Positions 56,001 to 58,710 of a DNA stretch of 64,000 nt are shown here, one piece after another. Position 1 is the stretch's first letter. Each line of letters starts with the position of its first letter. Origin of the DNA: Scortum barcoo (Eukaryota; Chordata; Actinopteri; Centrarchiformes; Terapontidae); assembly GCA_023238725.1 (NCBI GenBank), contig CM041538.1, positions 15,808,880 through 15,872,879 on the forward strand, given 5' to 3'. The notes beneath the pieces were generated by a model. The model was not told the DNA's origin. It did not search any database and saw nothing but the letters and a program-made list of their open reading frames with translations. The translations under genes and the position numbers were made by a program.

Positions 56001-58037
56001 GGAATCCAATGAAAATAATCAAAAAGACACAGAAAATTTTGTCAAATACCTCTACTTTTCAGTACTCATACTGGCCTGAAGTCAAACATGCTACGAAAGC
56101 TTTTTAACCTTAAATACACCCTTAGTATAACCTCATTACCTATTTATGTTGGTGCACAAAACTATCACTACATGAGCATTTCATTCCTACAGTGGTGTTT
56201 CCAGAACTTGACACTGTAATGGAAAAAGTCTGCAGGCTTTTGTTGTTGTTTTGTTCTCATGAAATCACACTACTTGATGGGAATAATGTGCTATTGTGCA
56301 AAGTCTCCTGGTTTCCTGACTCCCTCCTCTGGCTGCTCACTGCCTGTTAGACAAACTGTGAATGTGAATCATTGCTCAGCTTTGAGTGCAATGTCAATCG
56401 CCTTGTTTGTGGTTAAATGAACATTTGATGTGTCACACTGGATAACCGACATAGTGGCCATAAACTGTACAATGGATACCAGAGCGTTAAATTTAACTTT
56501 TAAGTATTCTCAAACTTTGCTATAAAACGTCTCCTTTAAAATATGTCTAAAGGCAGAGGGAGGACGATTTTCTTTATTTAACATAGACCAATGCCTTTTA
56601 TATCAACTGAAATGAGTGACAAGGCAGACACGTCTATTTCTGTCGCACAGCAGGAGCCAAAATCCAATTTGTTTTTAGAGAAAACACCAGTTCTATGAAT
56701 CTATGTGAGCTTTAACCTGTACTATTAATAAGCCACAACTGAATACACTTTAGTTTAGTTACTTCTATCTTTCTCACTATTGCTCCCATTTTTTCTTCAT
56801 CTTACCTCTCATTTCCTCATGTGCTCTCTGTCTTTCATACTTTTCCTGCCCTCTGCTATTCCTTCTGCTGCTTTGTCACCTACAGCAGTGAAACAAATGC
56901 CCCTTTTCATACCCCCCTCGGGTGATACGAATACCTCATTTCCTGTGGCTTGGCACTGGGGGAACCATAAGCTGGGACAGATGGGCGTCTGATTGGAATA
57001 ACTGATGCAGACACTGAAAACGGGCCCCAACAAAACATCCTTTGTTTTTCAAGAGGTGGCGAAATATACAGTGAAAACTCTTTTCTGCGCTGACAAACGC
57101 CCCACAACCAGACTGGTGGTGTTTAGGTAACAAAGTGAAAAAGTTGCAGGGGAGACAGGGGACGGCGGGAGGCAGAGGGGGTGTCACAGCTGGTGAGAGG
57201 TGATGTGACCCCTGTAGTTCATTTTACAGGATCCTCCCCACATAAAGACACTCAAATGAACAACACCTTTAAAAACACACACACAGGCATACATGAATGC
57301 ACCCACACACACATTTTCCCTATCAGCTGCCTCAACTTCACACGCAGGGGCCAGCAATCTCCCTGCAGCAGTCCTGAACTACTTTCTCCAGCTTGGGGAA
57401 TTTGGGTCATGTTTTTCACTCATCATCCCCTCACGAGATGTACAGAAAGCCGCTTTTTCCTCCTTTCCCATGAAAATGTCAATTTGCTGTAAATACACTG
57501 GGAGACTTCAGTGTGGCAAGCAGCCTGTTAAGGTCGAACATGTGCTGTTTTTGAGAAAACAATGTGGTAGTATTCAGCAGCATAATTTGGTATAAGGCGA
57601 GCTTGGCTTCAGCCCAGAAAGCACAGCAGTTGAAAGAGAGCTGCCAGGAAAGCAGAGAGGGGAAAGCCATTTATATTTTAAACCTTCTCCAGATACAGCT
57701 ACAAATGTGAGTTGAGTATGCAAATCCAAACTTCATGCACTTTTTCCTTATTTATTTTCTTATGAATGCTTCTACAGTTAACAAAATGGATACCAAACTG
57801 TGATATGCGTTGCTGCTTATTTGGGATTTGTCAAAAAGAAAAAATAATGCATCCTTACCCTCTCAGTGTCTCCTGGCCACGGCGTCGGACCCGTTGCACC
57901 TCTCTCTGGTCCACAGTGCCGGTGAATCGGCTAGCTTGGTATGGTCCATCCCCAGTTTGACCATAGGCCATGTGGACCGCCGAGAGACACAGTGCCGCCC
58001 ATCCCAGCAGCACCTGTGCCAGCTTCCCTGATCCCAT
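724..58037 (-). CDS. fbn2: fibrillin-2 gene, whole coding span (64 coding exons)
   Basis: This gene encodes a secreted extracellular-matrix glycoprotein that assembles head-to-tail into microfibrils, which scaffold elastic fibres and sequester TGF-beta/BMP complexes. Spliced exons give 47 EGF-like domains (43 with the calcium signature D-x-D/N-E-C), 7 TB (8-Cys) domains and 2 hybrid domains, the standard fibrillin architecture. Nearly all introns are phase 1, between domains, with GT-AG ends. The summed coding length is 8,698 bases; removing four apparent extra bases leaves 2,898 codons including stop. The glycine-rich segment after TB1, and FBN2-like stretches such as INSEGSFRC and [12 protein letters not shown], favour FBN2 over FBN1 or FBN3. 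Three exons are out of frame by 1, 1 and 2 bases (20727-20997, 16449-16587, 12879-13006). Whether this is teleost fbn2a, fbn2b or another fish fibrillin was not resolved. Confidence 0.93.
1303..1456 (-). CDS. fbn2: fbn2 coding exon 63: C-terminal unique domain and furin site
   Basis: Begins GHC then [17 protein letters not shown], followed by the hallmark [18 protein letters not shown] just after is the C-terminal furin-type processing site that must be cut for fibrillin assembly. The exon ends EIKQ in phase 0. Confidence 0.94.
1595..1826 (-). CDS. fbn2: fbn2 coding exon 62: cbEGF42 and cbEGF43
   Basis: One 232-bp exon holds two domains: [16 protein letters not shown] with [14 protein letters not shown], then [16 protein letters not shown] with [16 protein letters not shown]. 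The last domain is completed in the next exon (GHC). The exon leaves in phase 2, as expected for a two-cbEGF end exon. Confidence 0.95.
1827..2331 (-). other. fbn2 intron between exons 61 and 62
   Basis: 505 bp of AT-rich sequence. No coding or repeat feature recognised. Confidence 0.7.
2332..2451 (-). CDS. fbn2: fbn2 coding exon 61: cbEGF41
   Basis: Opens [15 protein letters not shown], then [16 protein letters not shown] and HYQWNQCV, a signature stretch of fibrillin C-termini. Confidence 0.95.
2558..2686 (-). CDS. fbn2: fbn2 coding exon 60: cbEGF40
   Basis: Opens [18 protein letters not shown], then [16 protein letters not shown], closes IECE. The DNNEC start is conserved at this position. 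Confidence 0.94.
2820..2936 (-). CDS. fbn2: fbn2 coding exon 59: cbEGF39
   Basis: Opens [16 protein letters not shown], then [16 protein letters not shown], closes TACI. The [13 protein letters not shown] stretch is almost invariant across fibrillins. With 7385-7501 it is one of two 117-bp cbEGF exons. Confidence 0.95.
3193..3315 (-). CDS. fbn2: fbn2 coding exon 58: cbEGF38
   Basis: Opens [16 protein letters not shown], then [16 protein letters not shown], closes GKTCK. Confidence 0.95.
3498..3623 (-). CDS. fbn2: fbn2 coding exon 57: cbEGF37
   Basis: Opens [17 protein letters not shown], then [16 protein letters not shown], closes TSCV. Confidence 0.95.
3910..4116 (-). CDS. fbn2: fbn2 coding exon 56: TB7 domain
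   Basis: Reads [18 protein letters not shown], then [33 protein letters not shown] and GPGYTTDGR. Like TB3, the full 8-Cys domain is in a single exon. Confidence 0.95.
4284..4409 (-). CDS. fbn2: fbn2 coding exon 55: cbEGF36
   Basis: Opens [17 protein letters not shown], then [16 protein letters not shown], closes GTECI. It precedes TB7. Confidence 0.95.
4540..4671 (-). CDS. fbn2: fbn2 coding exon 54: cbEGF35
   Basis: Opens [19 protein letters not shown], then [16 protein letters not shown], closes GEGCM. Longest single cbEGF exon (132 bp) because of the extended Cys2-Cys3 loop. Confidence 0.95.
4847..4969 (-). CDS. fbn2: fbn2 coding exon 53: cbEGF34
   Basis: Opens [16 protein letters not shown], then [16 protein letters not shown], closes QRMCR. 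Confidence 0.95.
5070..5189 (-). CDS. fbn2: fbn2 coding exon 52: cbEGF33
   Basis: Opens [16 protein letters not shown], then [16 protein letters not shown], closes [21 protein letters not shown] is nearly invariant. Confidence 0.95.
5190..5558 (-). other. fbn2 intron between cbEGF32 and cbEGF33 exons
   Basis: 369 bp of unremarkable AT-rich intron; nothing recognised. Confidence 0.7.
5559..5684 (-). CDS. fbn2: fbn2 coding exon 51: cbEGF32
   Basis: Opens [17 protein letters not shown], then [16 protein letters not shown], closes GVNCV. It sits at one of the classic flexible TB-cbEGF joints. Confidence 0.95.
5767..5832 (-). CDS. fbn2: fbn2 coding exon 50: TB6 C-terminal mini-exon
   Basis: A 66-bp exon reading [20 protein letters not shown] then E; it carries the eighth TB6 cysteine. 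Confidence 0.94.
5930..6082 (-). CDS. fbn2: fbn2 coding exon 49: TB6 domain
   Basis: Reads [16 protein letters not shown], then [20 protein letters not shown] and ELCPRESE. The donor is GTGTGT, weaker than its neighbours. Confidence 0.95.
6291..6416 (-). CDS. fbn2: fbn2 coding exon 48: cbEGF31
   Basis: Opens [17 protein letters not shown], then [16 protein letters not shown], closes KRLCY. It precedes TB6. Confidence 0.94.
6643..6762 (-). CDS. fbn2: fbn2 coding exon 47: cbEGF30
   Basis: Opens [17 protein letters not shown], then [16 protein letters not shown], closes NDQCI. Confidence 0.95.
6872..7000 (-). CDS. fbn2: fbn2 coding exon 46: cbEGF29
   Basis: Opens [18 protein letters not shown], then [16 protein letters not shown], closes GKNCV. 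One extra residue before Cys2, as in mammals. Confidence 0.95.
7001..7384 (-). other. fbn2 intron between cbEGF28 and cbEGF29 exons
   Basis: 384 bp, A/T homopolymer runs near 7070-7095 only. Confidence 0.7.
7385..7501 (-). CDS. fbn2: fbn2 coding exon 45: cbEGF28
   Basis: Opens [15 protein letters not shown], then [16 protein letters not shown], closes HNNDCM. One of the two shortest cbEGF exons, at 117 bp. Confidence 0.95.
7646..7771 (-). CDS. fbn2: fbn2 coding exon 44: cbEGF27
   Basis: Opens [17 protein letters not shown], then [16 protein letters not shown], closes QTMCM. The DRNEC start, and D where other domains have N in the hydroxylation motif, are both family-typical here. Confidence 0.95.
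7815..8060 (-). repeat. diverged teleost interspersed repeat (in intron)
   Basis: Sequence such as CCCAGAGCCCAGAGTGATGT at about 7896, followed by TCTTCAAATTGTCC, resembles an abundant fish repeat family I recognise by eye. The copy is decayed and its borders are approximate. It fills part of the intron 7772-8451; the rest of that intron holds nothing recognised. Confidence 0.4.
8452..8577 (-). CDS. fbn2: fbn2 coding exon 43: cbEGF26
   Basis: Opens [18 protein letters not shown], then [16 protein letters not shown], closes GACV. The QRNANC spacing with an extra residue between Cys2 and Cys3 matches mammalian cbEGF26. Confidence 0.95.
8578..9326 (-). other. fbn2 intron with (GA)n and (GT)n microsatellites
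   Basis: 749 bp containing a short GT tract near 8877-8893 and a GA tract at 9098-9141. No exon-like sequence. Confidence 0.7.
9098..9141. repeat. (GA)n microsatellite
   Basis: About 44 bp of GA repeat with a single interruption (GAAG) near 9108. Confidence 0.9.
9327..9452 (-). CDS. fbn2: fbn2 coding exon 42: cbEGF25
   Basis: Opens [17 protein letters not shown], then [16 protein letters not shown], closes LLICE. Confidence 0.95.
9556..9627 (-). CDS. fbn2: fbn2 coding exon 41: TB5 C-terminal mini-exon
   Basis: A 72-bp exon reading [19 protein letters not shown] then TGKPI; it supplies the last cysteine of TB5. Confidence 0.93.
9741..9890 (-). CDS. fbn2: fbn2 coding exon 40: TB5 domain
   Basis: Reads [19 protein letters not shown], then [20 protein letters not shown] and CEACPTPAT. 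Triple cysteine and two N-linked sequons (NDT, NMT). It joins in phase 1 to the SEYQ mini-exon. Confidence 0.95.
10057..10182 (-). CDS. fbn2: fbn2 coding exon 39: cbEGF24
   Basis: Opens [17 protein letters not shown], then [16 protein letters not shown], closes GNNCM. The NYT sequon in the central loop is conserved in the family. Confidence 0.95.
10290..10415 (-). CDS. fbn2: fbn2 coding exon 38: cbEGF23
   Basis: Opens [17 protein letters not shown], then [16 protein letters not shown], closes TRICE. Confidence 0.95.
10507..10566. repeat. perfect 26-bp inverted repeat, 8-nt loop (intronic)
   Basis: Arm 10507-10532 (AAAGTTTTGTAGTAAGAACA then GAAAAA) is the exact reverse complement of 10541-10566, separated by GCTCTACC. 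RNA from either strand would fold into a 60-nt hairpin with no mismatch. It lies 12 bp upstream, in plus coordinates, of the TB4 mini-exon. Confidence 0.85.
10579..10647 (-). CDS. fbn2: fbn2 coding exon 37: TB4 C-terminal mini-exon
   Basis: A 69-bp exon reading [18 protein letters not shown] then VILE. It contributes the final TB4 cysteine; the sequence is almost unchanged across fibrillins. Confidence 0.94.
10815..10976 (-). CDS. fbn2: fbn2 coding exon 36: TB4 domain with RGD
   Basis: Reads [18 protein letters not shown], then [20 protein letters not shown] and ELCPAANS. It contains the triple cysteine and the conserved RGD that binds alpha5beta1/alphav integrins in mammalian fibrillins (family knowledge). 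It ends in phase 1, splitting the T of TEYK. Confidence 0.95.
11143..11265 (-). CDS. fbn2: fbn2 coding exon 35: cbEGF22
   Basis: Opens [16 protein letters not shown], then [16 protein letters not shown], closes GVGCV. It packs against TB4 in the integrin-binding cbEGF22-TB4-cbEGF23 fragment known for fibrillins. Confidence 0.95.
11266..11654 (-). other. fbn2 intron between cbEGF21 and cbEGF22 exons
   Basis: 389 bp, nothing recognised beyond splice sites. Confidence 0.7.
11655..11777 (-). CDS. fbn2: fbn2 coding exon 34: cbEGF21
   Basis: Opens [16 protein letters not shown], then [16 protein letters not shown], closes GGNCT. Confidence 0.95.
11886..12011 (-). CDS. fbn2: fbn2 coding exon 33: cbEGF20
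   Basis: Opens [17 protein letters not shown], then [16 protein letters not shown], closes SKACQ. Its donor is GTGCTG, which departs from the usual GTRAGT. Confidence 0.94.
12129..12251 (-). CDS. fbn2: fbn2 coding exon 32: cbEGF19
   Basis: Opens [18 protein letters not shown], then [16 protein letters not shown], closes FSCS. Confidence 0.95.
12428..12550 (-). CDS. fbn2: fbn2 coding exon 31: cbEGF18
   Basis: Opens [18 protein letters not shown], then [16 protein letters not shown], closes IKCV. The H-N-C-x-x-H-A spacing is the class of cbEGF typical of the middle of fibrillins. Confidence 0.95.
12551..12878 (-). other. fbn2 intron between cbEGF17 and cbEGF18 exons
   Basis: 328 bp; its donor-proximal end is a CA repeat (plus-strand GT tract 12853-12873) that starts six bases from the cbEGF17 exon. 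Confidence 0.7.
12879..13006 (-). CDS. fbn2: fbn2 coding exon 30: cbEGF17, with 2-base frame anomaly at donor
   Basis: Opens [17 protein letters not shown], then [14 protein letters not shown] and KKGSTGCT. The only plausible donor, CAG|GTATCC, yields 128 bp in place of the 126 bp expected for a 42-residue phase-1 cbEGF exon. The surplus is an extra CA in the ACACAG just before the donor, and a CA repeat starts six bases into the intron. The next three exons all start in phase 1, so the frame is broken if the sequence is correct. Confidence 0.88.
13269..13394 (-). CDS. fbn2: fbn2 coding exon 29: cbEGF16
   Basis: Opens [17 protein letters not shown], then [16 protein letters not shown], closes MRTCI. 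Nearly identical to mammalian fibrillins over the middle loop. Confidence 0.95.
13564..13686 (-). CDS. fbn2: fbn2 coding exon 28: cbEGF15
   Basis: Opens [16 protein letters not shown], then [16 protein letters not shown], closes LRTCA. Confidence 0.95.
13843..13968 (-). CDS. fbn2: fbn2 coding exon 27: cbEGF14
   Basis: Opens [17 protein letters not shown], then [16 protein letters not shown], closes RQGCV. Confidence 0.95.
14259..14384 (-). CDS. fbn2: fbn2 coding exon 26: cbEGF13
   Basis: Opens [17 protein letters not shown], then [14 protein letters not shown], closes GSACE. Calcium motif complete. Confidence 0.95.
14580..14708 (-). CDS. fbn2: fbn2 coding exon 25: cbEGF12
   Basis: Opens [17 protein letters not shown], then [14 protein letters not shown] and the fibrillin-specific [11 protein letters not shown]. 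The 129-bp length reflects the extra residue in that last loop. Confidence 0.95.
14808..14933 (-). CDS. fbn2: fbn2 coding exon 24: cbEGF11
   Basis: Opens [17 protein letters not shown], then [16 protein letters not shown], closes ERNCT. First of the twelve tandem cbEGFs between TB3 and TB4 (the neonatal-Marfan/CCA hot-spot region in human FBN1/FBN2, by family knowledge). Confidence 0.95.
15164..15391 (-). CDS. fbn2: fbn2 coding exon 23: TB3 domain with RGD
   Basis: Reads [15 protein letters not shown], then [19 protein letters not shown] and [18 protein letters not shown]. The whole 8-Cys domain is in one 228-bp exon. The NRGD site matches the extra RGD that fibrillin-2 carries in TB3, an integrin-binding candidate. 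Confidence 0.95.
15535..15660 (-). CDS. fbn2: fbn2 coding exon 22: cbEGF10
   Basis: Opens [17 protein letters not shown], then [14 protein letters not shown], closes GRTCV. It is the single cbEGF between TB2 and TB3. Confidence 0.95.
15863..15913 (-). CDS. fbn2: fbn2 coding exon 21: TB2 C-terminal mini-exon
   Basis: Reads [16 protein letters not shown], the last two cysteines of TB2. The 51-bp exon has phase 1 at both ends, consistent with the family and inconsistent with the phase-2 end of the exon before it. Confidence 0.91.
15914..16448 (-). other. fbn2 intron within TB2, with (GT)n tract
   Basis: 535 bp. Apart from the 37-bp GT microsatellite beside the donor, only AT-rich sequence including a short GTAGA repeat near 16117. 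Confidence 0.7.
16405..16441. repeat. (GT)18 microsatellite next to TB2 exon donor
   Basis: Uninterrupted GT repeat. On the gene strand it is a CA tract starting 7 bases into the intron after the TB2 exon. Confidence 0.93.
16449..16587 (-). CDS. fbn2: fbn2 coding exon 20: TB2 domain, with 1-base frame anomaly at donor
   Basis: Reads [16 protein letters not shown] then [13 protein letters not shown] and [13 protein letters not shown]. The domain has the two-cysteine ECC form typical of fibrillin TB2. The only GT donor (TG|GTCAGT at 16447-16448) makes the exon 139 bp. The next exon needs phase 1, and by my residue count the mammalian exon is 138 bp. Joining gives a TGA at the junction, so one base is surplus. 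An 18-unit CA tract starts 7 bases past the exon end in gene orientation. Confidence 0.88.
16588..17670 (-). other. fbn2 intron between cbEGF9 and TB2 exons
   Basis: 1.1 kb of intron without a recognised element or exon-like sequence. Confidence 0.65.
17671..17790 (-). CDS. fbn2: fbn2 coding exon 19: cbEGF9
   Basis: Opens [15 protein letters not shown], then [14 protein letters not shown], closes TICV. A short 120-bp cbEGF; mammalian fibrillins also have a reduced C-terminal loop (SxSxLxxT) here before TB2. Confidence 0.94.
18047..18172 (-). CDS. fbn2: fbn2 coding exon 18: cbEGF8
   Basis: Opens [17 protein letters not shown], then [16 protein letters not shown], closes DTCE. Calcium motif complete. 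Confidence 0.95.
18294..18419 (-). CDS. fbn2: fbn2 coding exon 17: cbEGF7
   Basis: Opens [17 protein letters not shown], then [14 protein letters not shown], closes GKNCV. The [13 protein letters not shown] stretch is almost invariant in fibrillins 1 and 2. Confidence 0.95.
18514..18567 (-). CDS. fbn2: fbn2 coding exon 16: hybrid 2 C-terminal piece
   Basis: A 54-bp mini-exon reading [18 protein letters not shown], which supplies the last cysteine of hybrid 2. Short exons of this kind complete several TB domains in this gene. Confidence 0.93.
18686..18961 (-). CDS. fbn2: fbn2 coding exon 15: cbEGF6 fused with hybrid domain 2
   Basis: A single 276-bp open exon encodes cbEGF6 ([36 protein letters not shown]) and continues without an intron into hybrid 2 ([16 protein letters not shown], then [19 protein letters not shown]). 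Nearly every other domain boundary here carries an intron, so this fused exon is a notable structural feature. It ends RNS before the short exon that completes the domain. Confidence 0.94.
18962..19630 (-). other. fbn2 intron between cbEGF5 and cbEGF6 exons
   Basis: 669 bp of AT-rich sequence; nothing recognised. Confidence 0.7.
19631..19753 (-). CDS. fbn2: fbn2 coding exon 14: cbEGF5
   Basis: Opens [16 protein letters not shown] with the DHDEC start seen in FBN2 at this place, then [14 protein letters not shown] and GRYCS. Confidence 0.95.
19840..19965 (-). CDS. fbn2: fbn2 coding exon 13: cbEGF4
   Basis: Opens [17 protein letters not shown], then [16 protein letters not shown], closes GKNCV. 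The [13 protein letters not shown] stretch strongly resembles FBN2. Confidence 0.95.
20154..20273 (-). CDS. fbn2: fbn2 coding exon 12: cbEGF3
   Basis: Opens [15 protein letters not shown], continues [10 protein letters not shown], closes KQVCN. This is one of the short 120-bp cbEGF exons, with three residues fewer between Cys1 and Cys2. Confidence 0.94.
20466..20609 (-). CDS. fbn2: fbn2 coding exon 11: EGF4 (non-calcium)
   Basis: Reads [18 protein letters not shown] then [22 protein letters not shown] replaces the D-x-D/N-E-C start, making this the fourth EGF without a full calcium site and marking the end of the glycine-rich linker. 48 codons, with an N-linked sequon NNT at its start. Confidence 0.94.
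20727..20997 (-). CDS. fbn2: fbn2 coding exon 10: glycine-rich region, with 1-base frame anomaly
   Basis: The exon begins DEFRRLC (last TB1 cysteine) and runs into a Gly/Asn-rich linker with GGNGG and SFGGNGG units. This is the segment that distinguishes fibrillin-2 from proline-rich fibrillin-1. Two near-identical 21-base units lie about 20758-20800. The 5' part reads in one frame through [10 protein letters not shown], but the 3' part ([15 protein letters not shown] to THQNIG) is in the next frame. At 271 bp the exon is one base too long for its phase-1 neighbours. The extra base probably sits in the G-rich run near 20810-20822. Reading straight through would stop early in the next exon. 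Confidence 0.87.
20998..22004 (-). other. fbn2 intron between TB1 and glycine-rich exons
   Basis: About 1.0 kb; contains GT (21378-21398) and CA (21478-21505) tracts and no exon-like sequence. Confidence 0.65.
22005..22157 (-). CDS. fbn2: fbn2 coding exon 9: TB1 domain, first seven cysteines
   Basis: Opens [16 protein letters not shown], has the TB hallmark triple cysteine in [12 protein letters not shown], and ends PEMCPVRGS. The eighth cysteine falls in the next exon (EFRRLC), as in other fibrillins. Confidence 0.94.
22158..26258 (-). other. fbn2 intron between cbEGF2 and TB1 exons
   Basis: 4.1 kb. Holds a G11 run at 22945-22955, CA tracts near 23260-23282 and 24624-24650, and a decayed Tc1-like element at 24904-25417. 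Open frames here are short and not conserved in appearance. Confidence 0.65.
24904..25417 (+). mobile_element. decayed Tc1/mariner-like element (short, non-autonomous)
   Basis: Ends are CACTACATTGCCAAAAGTAC on the left and TATGTAGTG on the right, flanked by TA on both sides (24902-24903, 25418-25419), the target duplication of Tc1/mariner elements. Inside, plus-strand 25154-25204 reads [17 protein letters not shown] and then a stop. This clearly matches the DWPAQSPDLNPIEHLWD block around the second catalytic Asp of Tc1-like transposases, with Asp changed in the first and third positions. At 514 bp the element keeps only the 3' part of a transposase and is dead. Confidence 0.82.
26259..26384 (-). 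CDS. fbn2: fbn2 coding exon 8: cbEGF2
   Basis: Opens [17 protein letters not shown] and continues [10 protein letters not shown]; six cysteines and a complete calcium signature. It precedes TB1. Donor GTGAGT and a CTAG-type acceptor. Confidence 0.95.
26905..26962 (+). repeat. LINE 3'-tail-like fragment
   Basis: TTTTCCCACTGTGGGATCAA then TAAAAGACTTAATCTTATTC: the stem-loop plus TAAA tail typical of fish non-LTR retrotransposon 3' ends. A related copy lies in reverse orientation at 39741-39790. Confidence 0.5.
27364..27395. repeat. (GT)n microsatellite
   Basis: 32 bp of uninterrupted GT repeat in an intron. Confidence 0.92.
27863..27905. repeat. (GT)n microsatellite
   Basis: 43 bp of uninterrupted TG repeat in an intron. 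Confidence 0.92.
28730..29005 (+). repeat. diverged teleost interspersed repeat
   Basis: The end reads AAAATAATCGTAACTTGCAG then CTCTAGTCCT, a decayed form of the common fish repeat terminus AATAATCGTTAGTTGCAGCC. Borders approximate. Confidence 0.45.
30820..30945 (-). CDS. fbn2: fbn2 coding exon 7: cbEGF1
   Basis: Opens [17 protein letters not shown]. The N-x4-Y hydroxylation/calcium motif ([10 protein letters not shown]) is present and the domain closes with HKCE. It is isolated between 3.0 and 4.4 kb introns. Confidence 0.95.
30946..33948 (-). other. fbn2 intron between hybrid 1 and cbEGF1 exons
   Basis: 3.0 kb. A short tandem duplication (CACTTTCTGATxCTGAAA twice) lies at about 31173-31208; otherwise nothing recognised. 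Confidence 0.6.
33949..34146 (-). CDS. fbn2: fbn2 coding exon 6: hybrid domain 1
   Basis: Starts [16 protein letters not shown] and contains [18 protein letters not shown]. Nine cysteines are visible, an odd number, as expected of hybrid 1, whose unpaired cysteine (here in GIVCTK) is held to make intermolecular disulfides in microfibril assembly. 66 codons, phase 1 at both ends. Confidence 0.95.
37608..37715. repeat. compound GT-rich microsatellite
   Basis: About 108 bp of GT repeat interrupted by TATG, GCACATGCATG and GGAGG segments. Confidence 0.85.
37994..38028. repeat. (GT)n microsatellite
   Basis: About 35 bp of uninterrupted GT repeat in an intron. Confidence 0.92.
39741..39790 (-). 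repeat. LINE 3'-tail-like fragment, reverse orientation
   Basis: On the minus strand it reads GTGAATTTCCCCATTGGTGG then GACTAATAAAAGTG and TTCTTCTTCTC: the same tail family as 26905-26962. Confidence 0.5.
39825..40090 (+). repeat. two diverged units of a common teleost repeat
   Basis: Contains CCAATCCATCAGTAGCTGTT then GAGACATTTCAC, and a second unit with ACCATGAATGTCTGTACCAA then GAGTTGTTGAGATATTTCC. These match by eye a tandem-type repeat widespread in percomorph introns. Confidence 0.6.
41097..41166. repeat. polypyrimidine (CT-rich) tract
   Basis: Roughly 70 bp almost entirely C and T with CCTCC and CTCTCT units on the plus strand. Confidence 0.75.
42696..42791 (-). CDS. fbn2: fbn2 coding exon 5: EGF3 (non-calcium)
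   Basis: Reads [20 protein letters not shown] then [11 protein letters not shown]. This segment is nearly invariant in fibrillins and borders hybrid 1; EGF2-EGF3-hybrid 1 is the known N-terminal assembly and LTBP-binding neighbourhood (family knowledge). Confidence 0.95.
42792..43376 (-). other. fbn2 intron between EGF2 and EGF3 exons
   Basis: 585 bp; nothing recognised. Confidence 0.7.
43377..43472 (-). CDS. fbn2: fbn2 coding exon 4: EGF2 (non-calcium)
   Basis: Reads [19 protein letters not shown] then [11 protein letters not shown]. It has six cysteines, the conserved RCMNGG turn, and no calcium-binding signature. At 96 bp it matches EGF3 in length. Its donor is an unusual C|GTGAGT, giving a proline codon across the junction. 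Confidence 0.94.
43473..49327 (-). other. fbn2 intron between EGF1 and EGF2 exons
   Basis: 5.9 kb. Contains the longest open frame of the window (199 codons, minus strand 45278-45877). It has no recognisable domain and lysine and leucine runs of low-complexity origin, so it is not annotated as a gene. A short CA tract lies near 48417-48432. Confidence 0.6.
49328..49429 (-). CDS. fbn2: fbn2 coding exon 3: EGF1 (non-calcium)
   Basis: The exon encodes [17 protein letters not shown], then [12 protein letters not shown]: six cysteines in EGF spacing without the D-x-D/N-E calcium motif. It ends in a small AGAG linker where mammals carry a different short spacer before EGF2. Confidence 0.94.
49602..49684 (-). 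CDS. fbn2: fbn2 coding exon 2: fibrillin unique N-terminal (FUN) domain
   Basis: The exon encodes the near-invariant start of mature fibrillin, [17 protein letters not shown], then [11 protein letters not shown], with four cysteines. This domain contributes to N-to-C terminal assembly of microfibrils. The exon enters in phase 2 and leaves in phase 1 at donor GTAAGT. It is the shortest N-terminal exon at 83 bp. Confidence 0.95.
51210..51530 (+). repeat. common teleost interspersed repeat
   Basis: Contains TTCTGGGAAATATGCAATTT, GCTGGTTAGCTTAGC, CCTGGCTCTGTCCAAA, ACCAGCACCTCTAAAGCTCA and TATGTGCCAGACTATTTCTT in the order of a very abundant percomorph repeat recognised by eye. Borders approximate. 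Confidence 0.7.
52920..53125 (+). repeat. common teleost interspersed repeat
   Basis: Contains GAAACAATAAGTTGATTAAT, ATATTCTCTGATTTCAGCTT, TTCAAATGTGAGAACTTGTG and AATATCTTTGAGTTTTGGGT, the recognisable body of a fish repeat family; probably the same family as the copies at 7.8-8.1 and 28.7-29.0 kb. Confidence 0.6.
57859..58037 (-). CDS. fbn2: fbn2 coding exon 1: signal peptide and N-terminal propeptide
   Basis: The start codon is at 58035-58037. Residues 1-26 form a signal peptide with hydrophobic core [13 protein letters not shown] and a likely cut after AYG. A basic RVRRR run at residues 49-53 is the conserved furin-type site removed during secretion. The exon ends LRG in phase 2 at donor GTAAGG, and the split codon joins exactly to the GPNVCG exon 8.2 kb away. 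The start context CCAATGG has G at +4 but no purine at -3; no better in-frame start is visible. Confidence 0.92.
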
Positions 58038-58183
58038 TGGTCGGTCTGGCTATCCCTCCAACCGTAGCACTTCCGTTTCACCACTCGCTCTCTGACTTTC
58101 TGGTCACCGTATGGACCCAGGCTGAGCAGGGGGATCTAGACCTGGATCCAGACCAAGTCCTGGTGTGCACTCCAGAGTAAGGG
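58038..58183 (-). other. fbn2: probable fbn2 5'-UTR part of first coding exon
   Basis: In gene orientation, a strong 3' splice site lies at 58184-58185: a long pyrimidine tract (CTTCCTCTTTCTTCCTCTG) followed by TCTAG. It is 146 bases before the start codon, and the interval holds no upstream ATG. This suggests the start codon is in the second transcribed exon, behind a non-coding first exon, as in mammalian FBN1. Inference from sequence only. Confidence 0.45.
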
Positions 58184-58529
58184 CTAGACAGAGGAAGAAA
58201 GAGGAAGATGAAAGCAAAGAAAAACTTGGAGGGATCGAACTTGTGGATCAGCACACACAGCACATGGTGGTTCCCAACCTTGTTTGTCTGGTGTACCCAT
58301 CCACAACATTAACAGATGAAGTCATGTGCACCTTCATCAGCGCTACTCGTGTTTAAAAAGCATCCATTTGAATGGATTATAAAGTGAACATTATTTAGCA
58401 CTATAATGATATAAAAGTAGATATTATTACAGTATATATTTAAAACAATTAAATCATCAGTGTTTAGGTTGTTTGGTCAAGTTTGCATTCATAAGTTACT
58501 TGAACCACTAACCATGTATCCGTTACTGT

Positions 58530-58710
58530 TGGCTAACACTAGCTAACTAATTTCTTTTAGCTAGCTATTTCAAACATTTATCCATTCATTTTAGCTAACC
58601 TTAACTACTTCATTTTTTTTCCAATGCTTTTAGCTAACTAGTTTAATCTTTAATTTTAGCAACCTGTTTTAAGCCTTTATTGATTTCTTTTATCTAACGT
58701 TAGCTAACTA
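58530..58710. repeat. diverged TTTTAGCTAAC tandem-like repeat
   Basis: AGCTAAC or close variants recur about every 35-45 bp (58548, 58593, 58631, 58703), interrupted by the insertion at 58711-59241. One further unit (CCAATGCTTTTAGCCAAC) follows at about 59260. Confidence 0.5.

Larger units (their letters stand above)
49685..57858 (-). other. fbn2 first coding intron
   Basis: 8.2 kb between the signal-peptide exon and the GPNVCG exon. It holds two recognisable fish repeats (51.2-51.5 kb, 52.9-53.1 kb) and a purine-rich stretch about 52010-52150. Long first introns commonly house enhancers, but none can be pinpointed by eye. Confidence 0.6.
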
